In this document: positions 50,447-59,457 of the stretch, piece after piece
How the letters are laid out: every line of letters starts with the position of its first letter
Position numbering within the stretch: the first letter of the stretch is position 1
Source: Streptomyces sp. 71268
GTDB taxonomy: Bacteria > Actinomycetota > Actinomycetes > Streptomycetales > Streptomycetaceae
Direction: 5' to 3'
Assembly (NCBI RefSeq): GCF_029392895.1
Contig: NZ_CP114200.1
Span: forward strand, 3,627,001 to 3,691,000
DNA: 64,000 nucleotides
Notes under the pieces: generated by a model
What the model was told of the DNA's origin: nothing
Databases searched by the model: none
Seen by the model: only the letters and a program-made list of their open reading frames with translations
Position numbers and translations under genes: made by a program

Positions 50447-51016
50447 ATGCCTCCGGGATATCCCGGCGAACACACACGATAAGAGCGGAACACCGACCGG
50501 AATAAGATCGGTGTTCACAGCGTCCTCGCTGTGTCGCCCCCCAACCCCATCACAGGATCGGGAGGACTTTTCAAAGGAACCTCGCCCCCACAGTGCGTGG
50601 GAGACGGGGTATCAACATATTTGGCGTTGACTTTTGGCACGCTGTTGAGTTCTCAAGGAACGGACGCTTCCTTCGGTCCCGTTTCACCGGGCCCTCCGGG
50701 CGCTTCCCTTCGGTGTTTCCAACCTTACCAGATCCTTTTTCCTGCCGTTTCCGGTCGGAATTTGTTTCCGGTCCCCTGTTGGAGCGGGGTTTGTTTCGCG
50801 CCTTCCGGCGTGGTCACTACTTTAGCGGATTTCCCCCGGGCTTCATAATCGAAGCTTTCGAAACGAATTCCGGCATGCCGAAATCCATCCCGGATTGGGA
50901 GAGTCGTGCGGTAGTGGTATGCCGCCGGTGCGGCGCGAGGCGCTGCTACAGAACCGTTACGGCGCCGTGGCAACTCGGAGAACACTACGGACGGGCCCAG
51001 GGTGTGTCAACTTGGG
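50447..51016 (-). promoter_or_regulatory. rRNA operon promoter and leader region
   Basis: 570 bp without genes. On the minus strand it holds the actinobacterial leader element GAGAACTCAACAGCGTGCC (near 50635-50655), an inverted repeat at 50488-50496/50508-50516 that would form a hairpin in pre-16S RNA, and several -10-like hexamers, for example TAAGGT (50727-50722) and TAAAGT (50824-50819), consistent with the multiple tandem promoters of Streptomyces rrn operons. The exact starts cannot be fixed by eye. Confidence 0.7.
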
Positions 51017-51577
51017 TCAGTCGAGGTCGGTGAGCCGGCCGCCAGCATCGGGCTGAGCCTCTTCCACGCGGCGCAGCAGCCGGGTGAGCAGCTCGCCGAG
51101 GAGGTGACGTTCGGCCGTACTGAGGTCCTGCAACAGGTCTTCTTCGAAGACCGTCGCCAGCCGCATCGCCGCGAGCCACTGCTCCCGGCCCTCGTCCGTC
51201 AGCTCCACGATCACCCGGACGCGGTTGTTCTCGTCCCGCTCCCGCGTCACGAGCCCCTCGGCGGCCATGCGGTCGATCCGGTGCGTCATGGCGGCGGGCG
51301 TCAGCCCGAGTCGCTTGGCGAGTTCGCCAGGGCCGAGCCGGTAGGGGGCACCGGAGAGGACCAGGGCCTTGAGGACCTCCCACTCGGCGTTGCTGATGCC
51401 GAGGGTCGTGGTCTGGCGGCCGTACGCGACGTTCATGCGCCGGTTGAGGCGCTGGAGAGCGGAGACGACCTGCTCGACCTGCGGGTCGAGGTCACGGAAC
51501 TCGCGCTGGTAGGCCGCGATCTGTTCCTCGAGGGTCGGCTCGCTCGCGCTCTCGCTCGGCGTGGGTGTCTCGGGCAT
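51017..51577 (-). CDS. MarR family transcriptional regulator
   Basis: 186 residues from ATG 51577 (GTG 51601 gives eight more). Winged helix: LGISNAEWEVLKALVLSG, LGPGELAKRLGLTPAAMTHRIDRMAAEGLVTRERDENNRVRVIVELTDEG, which is the MarR recognition helix and wing, with flanking dimerisation helices. A 25-residue Ser/Thr/Glu-rich N-terminus is unstructured. It is divergent from the MFS transporter gene; MarR proteins often repress such a neighbour until a ligand binds. The inverted repeat at 51656-51668 is a candidate site. Confidence 0.93.
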   Translation of the reverse strand: MPETPTPSESASEPTLEEQIAAYQREFRDLDPQVEQVVSALQRLNRRMNVAYGRQTTTLGISNAEWEVLKALVLSGAPYRLGPGELAKRLGLTPAAMTHRIDRMAAEGLVTRERDENNRVRVIVELTDEGREQWLAAMRLATVFEEDLLQDLSTAERHLLGELLTRLLRRVEEAQPDAGGRLTDLD

Positions 51578-51655
51578 GCCGGGCAGTATGACACGGGCCA
51601 CCTTGGCATTGAAGTCCTTCTGTGTGTACTCTTAAGCGTCGAACTTTAGGGCTGA

Positions 51656-51668
51656 AGTCTTCGAGACT
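51656..51668. promoter_or_regulatory. Operator candidate between marR and MFS genes
   Basis: AGTCTTCGAGACT, a perfect inverted repeat with 5-bp arms, 47 bp before the transporter start and in an AT-richer stretch (TCTTAAGCGTCGAACTTTAG precedes it). It is a plausible binding site for the divergent MarR protein. Confidence 0.45.
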
Positions 51669-51715
51669 CAGCTCTCCTCTCTGTTCCGTCTCTTCTTCTA
51701 CCTAGGCAGGTGAGT

Positions 51716-53056
51716 GTGACCACCGCGATGGGCGCCGCGTTGCGCCGTATCCAGCTGGGCAACGCGCTGAGCGCGTTCGGCAACGGCTTCACCGTCCCGT
51801 TCCTGTTCATCTACGTGGCACAGGTTCGCGATCTTGGTGCGAGCACCGCGGGCGTGGTGCTCGCGACGTTCGCGGTGGCCGCGCTTGTCGTGCTCCCCTT
51901 TACCGGTCGGGTCATCGACCGGCGAGGGCCGCTGCCCGTCGCCATCGCGGGAACGGTCGCCGCGGCCATCGGGTCCATAGGGCTCGGGCTCGCGTCCAGT
52001 GAGCCGGCGGTGATCGCGGCGGCCGGCATGCTCGGTGCGGGCATCGCGGTGATCCAGCCCGCGCTGGCCACGATGATCGTGTGGTGCTCGACGCCGGCGA
52101 CGCGCTCGCGTGCCTTCGCGACGCAGTTCTTCCTCAACAACCTGGGCCTCGGTCTCGGTGGCCTGCTGGGCGGGCTGCTCGTGGACACGGCGCACCCGTC
52201 GAGCTTCGTTCGCCTCTTCGCGATCGAGTCCGCGATGTTCCTGGTGCTGGGCGCGGCGATCGCCACCGTGCGGTTGCCCCAGGTCCCTAAGGTCGAGGAC
52301 GCGATACCGGCTGACGAGGGTGCCAAGGGCGGGTGGCGTGTGCTGCTCGCTGACCGGGCGATGGTCCAGCTCTGCGTGCTGGGCTTCGTGATGTTCTTCG
52401 CCTGCTACGGGCAGTTCGAGTCGGGACTCTCGGCGTTCGCGGTGGAGGTCACCCGCATCTCACCCGCGACGTTGGGTGTGGCGCTGGCGGCCAACACGGC
52501 GGTCATCGTGATCGCGCAGTTCGTGGTTCTCAAGCTGGTCGAGGGGCGGCGACGCAGCCGGGTGATCGCTCTGGTCGGGCTCATATGGACGGTGGCCTGG
52601 GTGGTCGCCGGGGCTTCCGGTCTGATCCACGGCAGCCAGGCGATGGCCACGGCGGCGATCATCTCGACGTACGCGCTCTTCGGACTCGGCGAGGCGATGC
52701 TGTCGCCGACCGTGGCACCGCTGGTGGCCGACCTCGCGCCCGGTTCGCGGGTGGGGCAGTACAACTCGGCGTTCGCGCTGGTCAAACAGCTCGCGCTGGC
52801 TGTGGGGCCGGCGGTGGGTGGACTGATGGCGGGCGGTGGTCTGTACGTGGCGTACATCGTGATGCTCATCGGTTGCTCGCTCGGCATCACGGCGCTGGCG
52901 CTGCGGATGGGGCGGCGGCTCACGCCGCTTCAGGACAACCCGCTGCACGCGGTGCTGGCCCCCGCGACCGTTCCCGGCCCCACTCCGCGCGCGGAGGCCG
53001 AGGCCGGGGGGCCGATAGCCGAGCCCCGGCAGGGGGCAGTGACCACGGCGGCCTGA
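51716..53056 (+). CDS. Major facilitator superfamily transporter
   Basis: 446 residues from GTG 51716 (AGGCAGG upstream); GTG 51710 adds two residues. About twelve hydrophobic helices are visible. Motif A appears as FTGRVIDRRGPLPV between helices 2 and 3. A loop of about 30 charged residues (RLPQVPKVEDAIPADEGAKGG) separates the halves. The C-terminus is an Ala/Pro-rich tail. Most likely a drug/proton or metabolite exporter, regulated by the divergent MarR protein; the substrate is unknown. Confidence 0.92.
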   Translation: MTTAMGAALRRIQLGNALSAFGNGFTVPFLFIYVAQVRDLGASTAGVVLATFAVAALVVLPFTGRVIDRRGPLPVAIAGTVAAAIGSIGLGLASSEPAVIAAAGMLGAGIAVIQPALATMIVWCSTPATRSRAFATQFFLNNLGLGLGGLLGGLLVDTAHPSSFVRLFAIESAMFLVLGAAIATVRLPQVPKVEDAIPADEGAKGGWRVLLADRAMVQLCVLGFVMFFACYGQFESGLSAFAVEVTRISPATLGVALAANTAVIVIAQFVVLKLVEGRRRSRVIALVGLIWTVAWVVAGASGLIHGSQAMATAAIISTYALFGLGEAMLSPTVAPLVADLAPGSRVGQYNSAFALVKQLALAVGPAVGGLMAGGGLYVAYIVMLIGCSLGITALALRMGRRLTPLQDNPLHAVLAPATVPGPTPRAEAEAGGPIAEPRQGAVTTAA

Positions 53057-53105
53057 GCCCGGAGGCTTCGGCGGCGGGTGGGCCGAGCCCTGCCCCGCGG
53101 CGACA

Positions 53106-53127
53106 CCCCGGCTGACGTAGGCCGGGG
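53106..53127. terminator. Hairpin between convergent MFS and SpoIIE-type genes
   Basis: Seven-bp perfect arms CCCCGGC / GCCGGGG (53106-53112, 53121-53127) with an 8-base loop, 50 bp past the transporter stop and 2 bp from the opposing stop. Confidence 0.5.
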
Positions 53128-53128
53128 G

Positions 53129-55837
53129 TCAGTGGCGGGGCAGGGCGAACTCGCACCACACCGCCTTGCCTCCGTCGGGGGTGCGGCGTGAGCCCCAGGA
53201 CGAGGCGATGGTGGCGATGATCGAGATGCCGCGGCCGGCCTCGTCGACCGGTTCGGCGCGGCGGCGCCGGGGCAGGTGGTCGTCCCCGTCCGTCACCTCG
53301 ATGATCAGTCGGCGATCGGTGCGCCGGAGGCGCAGGCGCATGGGGGGTGTGCCGTGTTGCAGAGAGTTGGCGACGAGTTCGCTGGTGGCCAGGACGCCGA
53401 GGTCGCGGAGCTCGGTCGGGAACCGCCAGCTCGCGAGGACGCCCGAGGCGAAGGCGCGGGCGCGGGGCGCGGCCTCGACGCCGCCGAGCAGTTCGAGCGC
53501 GGCGTTGTGGAACAGCTCGGCGTCGTGCCCGGTACGCGCGGGGTGCTGGAGCACCAGGACGGCGACGTCGTCGTCGTGGTCGGCGGTGATGCCGAGCGAC
53601 CGGATCAGCCGGTCGCACATCACCTGGGGCGAGCCGGCGGCGCCGGCGAACGCGCGCTCCAGGTCGGCCACCCCCTCGTCGATGTCCCGGTCCCGCCGTT
53701 CGACCAGGCCATCCGTGTAGAGGACGGCGCTGGAGCCGGGGCTCAGTGGCACCGAGCCCGAGGCGTGCAGCCACCCGCCGGTGCCCAGCGGCGGGCCGGT
53801 GGGCTCGGCGGCGCGGTGCACCGTGCCGTCGGGGTCGCGGACCAGGATGGGCAGGTGCCCGGCGGAGGCGTAGATGAGCCGGCCCTCGTTGGGGTCGTGG
53901 ACGGCGTAGACGCAGGTGGCGATCTGGCTGGCGTCGATCTCGGCGGCCAGGCCGTCGAGGAGTTGCAGCACCTCGTGGGGCGGGAGGTCGAGACGAGCGT
54001 AGGCGCGTACGGCGGTGCGCAACTGGCCCATGACGGCCGCCGCACGCAGGCCGCGGCCCATGACATCGCCGATGACCAGGGCCGTGCGGCCGGCGCCGAG
54101 GGTGATCACGTCGTACCAGTCACCGCCGACTGCCGCCTCCGTGCCGCCGGGCTGATAGGTGGCGGCGACGCGTAGGTCGTCGGGTTGTTCGAGCTTCTGA
54201 GGGAGGAGGCTGCGCTGGAGGGTGACGGCGGCCTCGCGTTGGCGACGCTCGCTGACGCGGAGGCGCTCGACCGCCTCGACCTGGTCGGTGACGTCGGCGG
54301 CGTAGACGAGGACGCCTCGGTAGAAGGTGGTGGGTTGCTGGGCCGGTGGGGCGGTGCCGGGCGGAGCTTCGGTGGCGGAGATGGCCGGGGCCGGGTGGCT
54401 CGGCGTGCCGTTGATCAGCCGGGCGGGTGACGGGGCGTCGTCGGGCGGCGCGTGGTGTGGGGCGGGCGGCGGGGCGTCCCCGTCCTGGGAAGCGTCGTGT
54501 GGCAGGTCGGTGTGTGACGGCGGGGACGCGTCAGGTGCCACCGGTGTCGCGGCGTTGTGCGCCGCCCGGGGCGGGCTCGTCGGGGCGCCGCTGGTGTTGG
54601 AGGCCGTGGGCGTGGCGCTGGTGGGCGCGGTATCGGTGACGGCGGGGGTCGGTGCCGGGTGGGCCTCGGGGGTCCGGTTGGCCTCGGGGGTGGTGTGAGG
54701 GGCCGGGAGTGGAGCGTCGTGCGGGGTGGGGGTCGCTCCGGCGGCGGGGTCCGGGGCGGTGTCGGGGTGACTGGTGGCGGCGAGCGGTGGCGCGACCTGG
54801 ATGGGGGTGCAGGTGAAGGTGTAGTAGCTGTCGCGGGTGCGCGGGGCGGGCGGTGCGGCGGAGGAGGCCGCGCGCGGGGCCAGGCGGGCGGCGCCCGGCC
54901 AGTGCCAGCCACGGGTCGGGCGCTCGGCCCCGGAACCTCGGGCGCCGGGCACCGCGCGGGGCTCCGGGTCGGCGTGGTGGAGCGGGTCGGTGGCCAGATC
55001 GGCGAGCGGGTCGGCGACCGCCTCGCAGATGGGATCGGCGGTCAGGTCGGTGCCCTGCGCCGGAACTGCGGCGGACGCCGGGGACGGGGCGGACGCCGGG
55101 GCCGGGACGGACGCCGGGGTTGGGGCCGGTGTCGCGGTCGAGTCCGGGGCGTATGCCGTGGGGGGGGTTGTGACGGGCCCGGCGGGGGTGGTTGCGGCGC
55201 CGGGCGCGCCGGTGCGTCGGGCTCCGCCGCGCGGCGCGTCCGGGGTCGGGGCCGCGCTGCGGTGGTCGGCGGTTTCGGGGGCGGTGTCCGTGCCGTGCGG
55301 GGTGTCCGGGGCGCGGTGTGGTTCGGGTGCCGGTGTGGGCTCCGCTGCCTCTGCCGCTGTCGGTGTTGGGCTGGGGCCCGGGTGGCGTTCCCGGGTCGAG
55401 CCCAGATTCGTGGCGGCGTCGCCTTCCGTAGCCGGGCCCTCGTCTGGGGCCGGGCCGCCGTCCGTCCCTGGGCCGTTTCCCGTGGCCAGGCCGTCCTCCG
55501 TCGTCGGACCGCCGTCCGTCGCTGGGGCAGGTGCCGGGGCCGAGCCGGGGTCCGTGGCGGTTGCGGGATCGGTGGCGGCCGGGCCGGTCGCCACGAGCGC
55601 GGTCGGCGCGGCCTCGGTGGCGGCGAAGTCGGCCGGTACGGCACCGGGCGACGCCTCGTCACCGGGTGACGCCTCGCCGCGCGGCGTGGAGTTGGGCGGA
55701 CCGGACTCTCGCGGGCCGGATTCCGGCGGACCGGGCGCGGGTGGGACGGGGGCGTGCGGTTCGGGGGATGGCGTCGGCGGGTGGGTCGGGCGGGAGGCGG
55801 CGGGCGGGGTGGGTGACCCGCTGGCGCCGCGGAGCAC
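53129..55837 (-). CDS. PP2C (SpoIIE-type) phosphatase with HATPase domain; N-terminal PAS part is in other frames
   Basis: 902 readable residues ending at 53129; the frame stays open beyond the GTG at 55837, at least to about 56100. Order from the N-terminus: about 330 residues of Pro/Thr/Ala/Asp-rich low complexity; a PAS strand RDSYYTFTCTPIQ; about 155 more low-complexity residues; the PAS-ending strand FYRGVLVYAADVTDQVEAVERL and a short coiled coil; a PP2C/SpoIIE phosphatase (VGGDWYDV, GDVMGRGLRAAAVMGQLR, ADHDDDVAVLVLQ); and a C-terminal GHKL ATPase of the anti-sigma-kinase type (SELVANSLQHG, TDGDDHLPRR, RGISIIATIASSWG). Such proteins regulate sigma factors through phosphorylation of antagonists. 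See also the entry at 55838-56541. Confidence 0.85.
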   Translation of the reverse strand: MLRGASGSPTPPAASRPTHPPTPSPEPHAPVPPAPGPPESGPRESGPPNSTPRGEASPGDEASPGAVPADFAATEAAPTALVATGPAATDPATATDPGSAPAPAPATDGGPTTEDGLATGNGPGTDGGPAPDEGPATEGDAATNLGSTRERHPGPSPTPTAAEAAEPTPAPEPHRAPDTPHGTDTAPETADHRSAAPTPDAPRGGARRTGAPGAATTPAGPVTTPPTAYAPDSTATPAPTPASVPAPASAPSPASAAVPAQGTDLTADPICEAVADPLADLATDPLHHADPEPRAVPGARGSGAERPTRGWHWPGAARLAPRAASSAAPPAPRTRDSYYTFTCTPIQVAPPLAATSHPDTAPDPAAGATPTPHDAPLPAPHTTPEANRTPEAHPAPTPAVTDTAPTSATPTASNTSGAPTSPPRAAHNAATPVAPDASPPSHTDLPHDASQDGDAPPPAPHHAPPDDAPSPARLINGTPSHPAPAISATEAPPGTAPPAQQPTTFYRGVLVYAADVTDQVEAVERLRVSERRQREAAVTLQRSLLPQKLEQPDDLRVAATYQPGGTEAAVGGDWYDVITLGAGRTALVIGDVMGRGLRAAAVMGQLRTAVRAYARLDLPPHEVLQLLDGLAAEIDASQIATCVYAVHDPNEGRLIYASAGHLPILVRDPDGTVHRAAEPTGPPLGTGGWLHASGSVPLSPGSSAVLYTDGLVERRDRDIDEGVADLERAFAGAAGSPQVMCDRLIRSLGITADHDDDVAVLVLQHPARTGHDAELFHNAALELLGGVEAAPRARAFASGVLASWRFPTELRDLGVLATSELVANSLQHGTPPMRLRLRRTDRRLIIEVTDGDDHLPRRRRAEPVDEAGRGISIIATIASSWGSRRTPDGGKAVWCEFALPRH

Positions 55838-56541
55838 GCTGCGGAGCAGGGCGGTGCCGCCGATGCGTACCGCCCCGCCGCCGGTGCGGGCCGGTCGGCC
55901 GTCGGTGCGGGCCGGCGAGCCGGTGGAGCGGGGCGGGGGGCCGTCCGTGGTGGGGGTGCCGTCGGTGGTGGGGGGTGGGTGCCGGGCCGGTGGGTGCGGT
56001 CGGTGGCGTGTTGGGGCGCGGGGTTGGTTGGGCGGGGGCGCGGGGCCCCGCGTGCGCGGGTTCCGCGTCCTGCGCGCCCGGTTCGAGTGGCGTTGCCAGG
56101 CCGCCGCGTGGGACGCGACGCGACTTGACCGTACGGGGCGTGCCGCTGCGCAGCACCTGGTCCATCAGCGGCAGCAGCCCCATCTCCTGCAGCTCGGGGA
56201 GCGCCTCGCGGGCGGGCAGGCCGGGGGTGCGGGTGCCGAAGAGGGCCGCGTACGCCTCGTTGACGTACGCGATGCGGTGGTCGGGGCCGTAGACGACCGC
56301 GACCGGGGCCGGGACCTGGGTGAACAGGGCCTGGGCCGACAGTTCTTCGAGGGTGGGGACCTCGCCCGGGTCGGGGTGGGAGCCGGCGGGGGGCTTCGGG
56401 GGCGGGTCCGGTGGTACCCCGTTCGCCGCGGGCCGCCGGCACGGAGCCGCCGCCCGTCGACGGGGTGCGCGCTGCGCGGTCACCGCGGGCGGCGCGCCGC
56501 TGGGAACCAGGGAATCGGACGCTCCAACGCGTGAAGTTCAC
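55838..56541 (-). pseudogene. N-terminal PAS part of the SpoIIE-type gene, split by two apparent +1 shifts
   Basis: The gene appears to begin at GTG 56541 (NFTRWSVRFPGSQRRAARG...GSVPAARGERGTTGPAPEAP). At a six-G run (56388-56393) the frame must change: removing one base gives PEAPAGSHPDPGEVPTLEEL, then a clear PAS domain (LFTQVPAPVAVVYGPDHRIAYVNEAYAALFG; MDQVLRSGTPRTVKSRRVPRG). A second one-base change, at a six-G run at 55970-55975 or 55935-55940, joins it to the phosphatase frame. Both are the same kind of error: one base too many in a homopolymer. Either the assembly is wrong or the gene is inactive or frameshifts. Confidence 0.75.
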
Positions 56542-56781
56542 AGAGGATTACCTCGCGGAGTCGTGGCAGAGCGGCGCACCGACGCGGGGTGGCGGACAGC
56601 AGTGCGGGGGCGTGGCCCCTGGGAGATGCGGCAAACGTCCAGATCCTCGTGCTTGTCACTCTTCGCAGATACGAGCCCACCCATGGTCACACGTCCAGTG
56701 TGGCCGACCGGACTGACATCCGTCAGACGCCAGTCGCGCCGGGGGAGTTCCCGGCTCCGCCGTGTGCGGTGCGACGGGCGG

Positions 56782-58125
56782 TTAGCTGGCTTCCGGGTGG
56801 CGGCCGGTGCCGGCGGCGAGTTCGAACTCGGCGCGTGGGTGTTCCAGCGAGCCGAGCGACACGATCTCCCGCTTGAACAACCCGGACAGGGTCCATTCGG
56901 CCAGCACCCGGGCCTTGCGGTTCAGGGTCGGCACTCGGCTGAGGTGGTAGGCCCGGTGCATGAACCACGCGGGGTACCCCTTGAGCTTGCGGCCGTAGAC
57001 GTGCGCCACGCCCTTGTGGAGGCCGAGCGAGGCCACCGAACCGACGTACTTGTGCGCGTAGTCGGCGAGTGGCTGGTCGCGCAGGGCGGCGACGATGTTG
57101 TCGGCGAGCACCCTGGCCTGGCGTACGGCGTGTTGGGCGTTGGGGGCGCAGAGCGCGTCGGGCGCGTCCGAGGTGACGTCGGGTACGGCGGCGGCGTCGC
57201 CCGCGGCCCAGGCGTGGTCGACGTCCTTCAACCGCAGCGCCGGGGTGCACGGCAGCCGGCCTCGGCCGTTGGTGGGCAGGTCGGTGGCGGCCAGGAGCGG
57301 GTGTGGCTTGACGCCCGCGGTCCACACGAGCGTGCGCGCGGGCAGCCGGGTGCCGTCGCTCAGGACGACCACGCGGTTCTCGCACGAGTCGAGCCGCGTC
57401 TCCAGGCGCACGTCGATGTTGCGGCCGCGCAGCTCGCGCACGGCGTACTGGCCCATCTCCTCGCCGACCTCCGGGAGGATGCGGTCGGTGGCCTCGACCA
57501 GCACCCATTTCAGGTCATCTGGTGAGAGGTTGTGGTAATAGCGCGCGGCGTAGCGCGCCATGTCCTCAAGCTCGCCGAGCGCCTCGACGCCGGCGTAGCC
57601 GCCGCCCACGAAAACAAAGGTGAGAGCCGCGTCCCGGACCTCGGGGTCGCGGGTGGAGGATGCGATGTCGAGCTGTTCCAAGACGTGATTACGCAGCCCG
57701 ATGGCCTCCTCGACGGTCTTGAAGCCGATTCCAAATTCGGCCAATCCGGGGATCGGGAGAGTACGGGAAACGGACCCGGGCGCGAGTACCAGCTCGTCGT
57801 AGTGAATCTCGATCGCGCCGGTGCCTTCCTCGGCGGTCGCGAGAGTGCGGACGGCGGCGGTGCGCTTGGCGTGATCAATCGTCGTGACCTCGCCAATGAC
57901 GACCTGGCATCTCGGCAAGATCCGGCGCAGCGGCACCACTACGTGCCGCGGGGAGATCGAACCGGCCGCCGCCTCGGGGAGAAACGGCTGGTAGGTCATA
58001 TACGGCTCGGGGTCGACCACGATGACCTGCGCCTCGCTGCGCTTCAGCTTCCGCTGGAGGCGCAGCGCGGTGTACATCCCGACGTAGCCACCGCCGACAA
58101 CAAGAATGCGCGCGGGTTCCTTCAC
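56782..58125 (-). CDS. ndh: Type II NADH dehydrogenase (FAD-dependent)
   Basis: 447 residues from GTG 58125 (KEPARILVVGGGYVGM...), immediately after GGGAGG; GTG 58140 is possible. Two Rossmann loops: VVGGGYVGMYTALRL for FAD and FVGGGYAGVEALGEL for NADH. Other marks: the quinone-side motif MTYQPFLPEAAAGSISPRHVV, the second FAD motif HAWAAGDAAAVPD, NAQHAVRQARVLADNI, and a C-terminal amphipathic/hydrophobic segment for membrane attachment (SGLFKREIVSLG). It passes electrons from NADH to menaquinone without pumping protons. No Rex operator was found upstream, although ndh is a Rex target elsewhere. Confidence 0.93.
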   Translation of the reverse strand: MKEPARILVVGGGYVGMYTALRLQRKLKRSEAQVIVVDPEPYMTYQPFLPEAAAGSISPRHVVVPLRRILPRCQVVIGEVTTIDHAKRTAAVRTLATAEEGTGAIEIHYDELVLAPGSVSRTLPIPGLAEFGIGFKTVEEAIGLRNHVLEQLDIASSTRDPEVRDAALTFVFVGGGYAGVEALGELEDMARYAARYYHNLSPDDLKWVLVEATDRILPEVGEEMGQYAVRELRGRNIDVRLETRLDSCENRVVVLSDGTRLPARTLVWTAGVKPHPLLAATDLPTNGRGRLPCTPALRLKDVDHAWAAGDAAAVPDVTSDAPDALCAPNAQHAVRQARVLADNIVAALRDQPLADYAHKYVGSVASLGLHKGVAHVYGRKLKGYPAWFMHRAYHLSRVPTLNRKARVLAEWTLSGLFKREIVSLGSLEHPRAEFELAAGTGRHPEAS

Positions 58126-58448
58126 CCTCCCATGACGCACCCCCGGCCGGACTTTGTCCACAGCCCTGACGAAATGTATGACCGGAGGGTCCCAGGAAAG
58201 TGGAGGCTTTGGTTCGGTCACATGCCCGGAAGGTGTGCAGGTCAGCGCGCGATCGCGGGGCATTGGAGCGGCGGCGAATCGGGAGAGATCGGCCGCGTAC
58301 TCCGATCGGGGGGCGCTCTGGACGGAACTACCCCTTCATTCTTGACCTGGGCTCAACTATGTTCGTACTTCGTCGGGGTGTCGACACAGCCCCGGCAGCC
58401 AGGGCGGGGAGTCTCCGGGGGGAGACGTTCATTACCGGGGGATCGGTT

Positions 58449-59321
58449 ATGCACATTCAGAGTTCGCATTGGTCATCCAGCGTTGCCACGACGGACGGGG
58501 GCAATGGCCGTAATACGCCGCTGCGCGTAGACGCGCAGCGCAATCTCGAACACGTGCTGCGAGCTGCCCGTGAGGTGTTCGGGGAGCTGGGTTACGGGGC
58601 GCCGATGGAGGACGTGGCGCGCCGGGCCCGAGTCGGGGTCGGCACGGTCTACCGGCGGTTTCCCAGCAAGGACGTGCTGGTCCGTCGGATAGCCGAGGAG
58701 GAGACGGCGCGCCTCACTGACCAGGCGCGCGCCGCGCTCCGCCAGGAGGACGAGCCGTGGTCGGCGCTCTCGCGCTTCCTGCGGACCTCGGTGGCGTCCG
58801 GCGCGGGCCGGCTGCTGCCGCCGCAGGTACTGCGGGTAGGCGTCGACGTCGACGCGGAGGCGGAGGCCGAGGAGGCCCGTGTGCCGCACCAGCGGCAGTC
58901 GCCGCCGGCCGCACCGGAGTTGCGGCTCGTGGAGCAGCGCAGCAGCACAACGGACCCGCTGGAGGGCGTCGGGCCCGACGTCGCGGCGGGAGCGGGCGCG
59001 ACGGGGGCCGGCTCGGGCGCGATAGCGCCGGTGGCCGCCGCGCCGACGGGGCCCACGGCGGTACCCGGCACGGCAAGCAACGGAACGGCGCAACAAAGCC
59101 CGGACGACGGCGGTGCCACGGCGCTGCTCGAGGTCGTCGGCAAGCTCGTGGACCGCGCGCGGGCCGCGGGTGAGCTGCGGGCGGATGTCACGGTCGCGGA
59201 CGTGCTGTTGGTGATAGCGACGGCGGCCCCGTCGCTGCCCGACGCGGCACAGCAGGCGGCGGCATCGGCCCGGCTGCTCGACATCCTGCTGGACGGGCTC
59301 CGCTCGCGGCCGGTGGGCTGA
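58449..59321 (+). CDS. TetR family regulator with a long Ala/Gly insert
   Basis: 290 residues from ATG 58449 (GGGGG upstream). TetR DNA-binding domain at about 25-75: LEHVLRAAREVFGELGYGAPMEDVARRARVGVGTVYRRFPSKDVLVRRI. The ligand domain is interrupted by about 95 low-complexity residues (roughly 135-230, Ala/Gly/Pro/Thr) before the final helices LLEVVGKLVDRARAAGELRADVTVADVLLVI. It is divergent from ndh with a 323-bp gap, so regulation of ndh or itself is possible. A strong hairpin follows at 59355-59390. Confidence 0.9.
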   Translation: MHIQSSHWSSSVATTDGGNGRNTPLRVDAQRNLEHVLRAAREVFGELGYGAPMEDVARRARVGVGTVYRRFPSKDVLVRRIAEEETARLTDQARAALRQEDEPWSALSRFLRTSVASGAGRLLPPQVLRVGVDVDAEAEAEEARVPHQRQSPPAAPELRLVEQRSSTTDPLEGVGPDVAAGAGATGAGSGAIAPVAAAPTGPTAVPGTASNGTAQQSPDDGGATALLEVVGKLVDRARAAGELRADVTVADVLLVIATAAPSLPDAAQQAAASARLLDILLDGLRSRPVG

Positions 59322-59354
59322 CCGCACCGTCACCCACCACCGCGACGAGCACCC

Positions 59355-59390
59355 GCCGGGTACGGGCACGTGCCTGTGCCCGTACCCGGC
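59355..59390 (+). terminator. Terminator after the TetR gene
   Basis: A perfect 15-bp stem (59355-59369 with 59376-59390) and a 6-base loop, 34 bp after the stop; a second long hairpin follows at 59405-59448. Confidence 0.75.
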
Positions 59391-59457
59391 GAGATCGACG
59401 GTCGCCCATGGGCCCGCGTTCCGTTCCGACGGCACGCGGGCCCGTGGGCCGGCGCCT

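Noticed and set aside
58126..58448. Rex operator upstream of ndh
   Set aside because: The only similar word (TTTGTCCACAG) lacks the TTGTGAA/TTCACAA arms.
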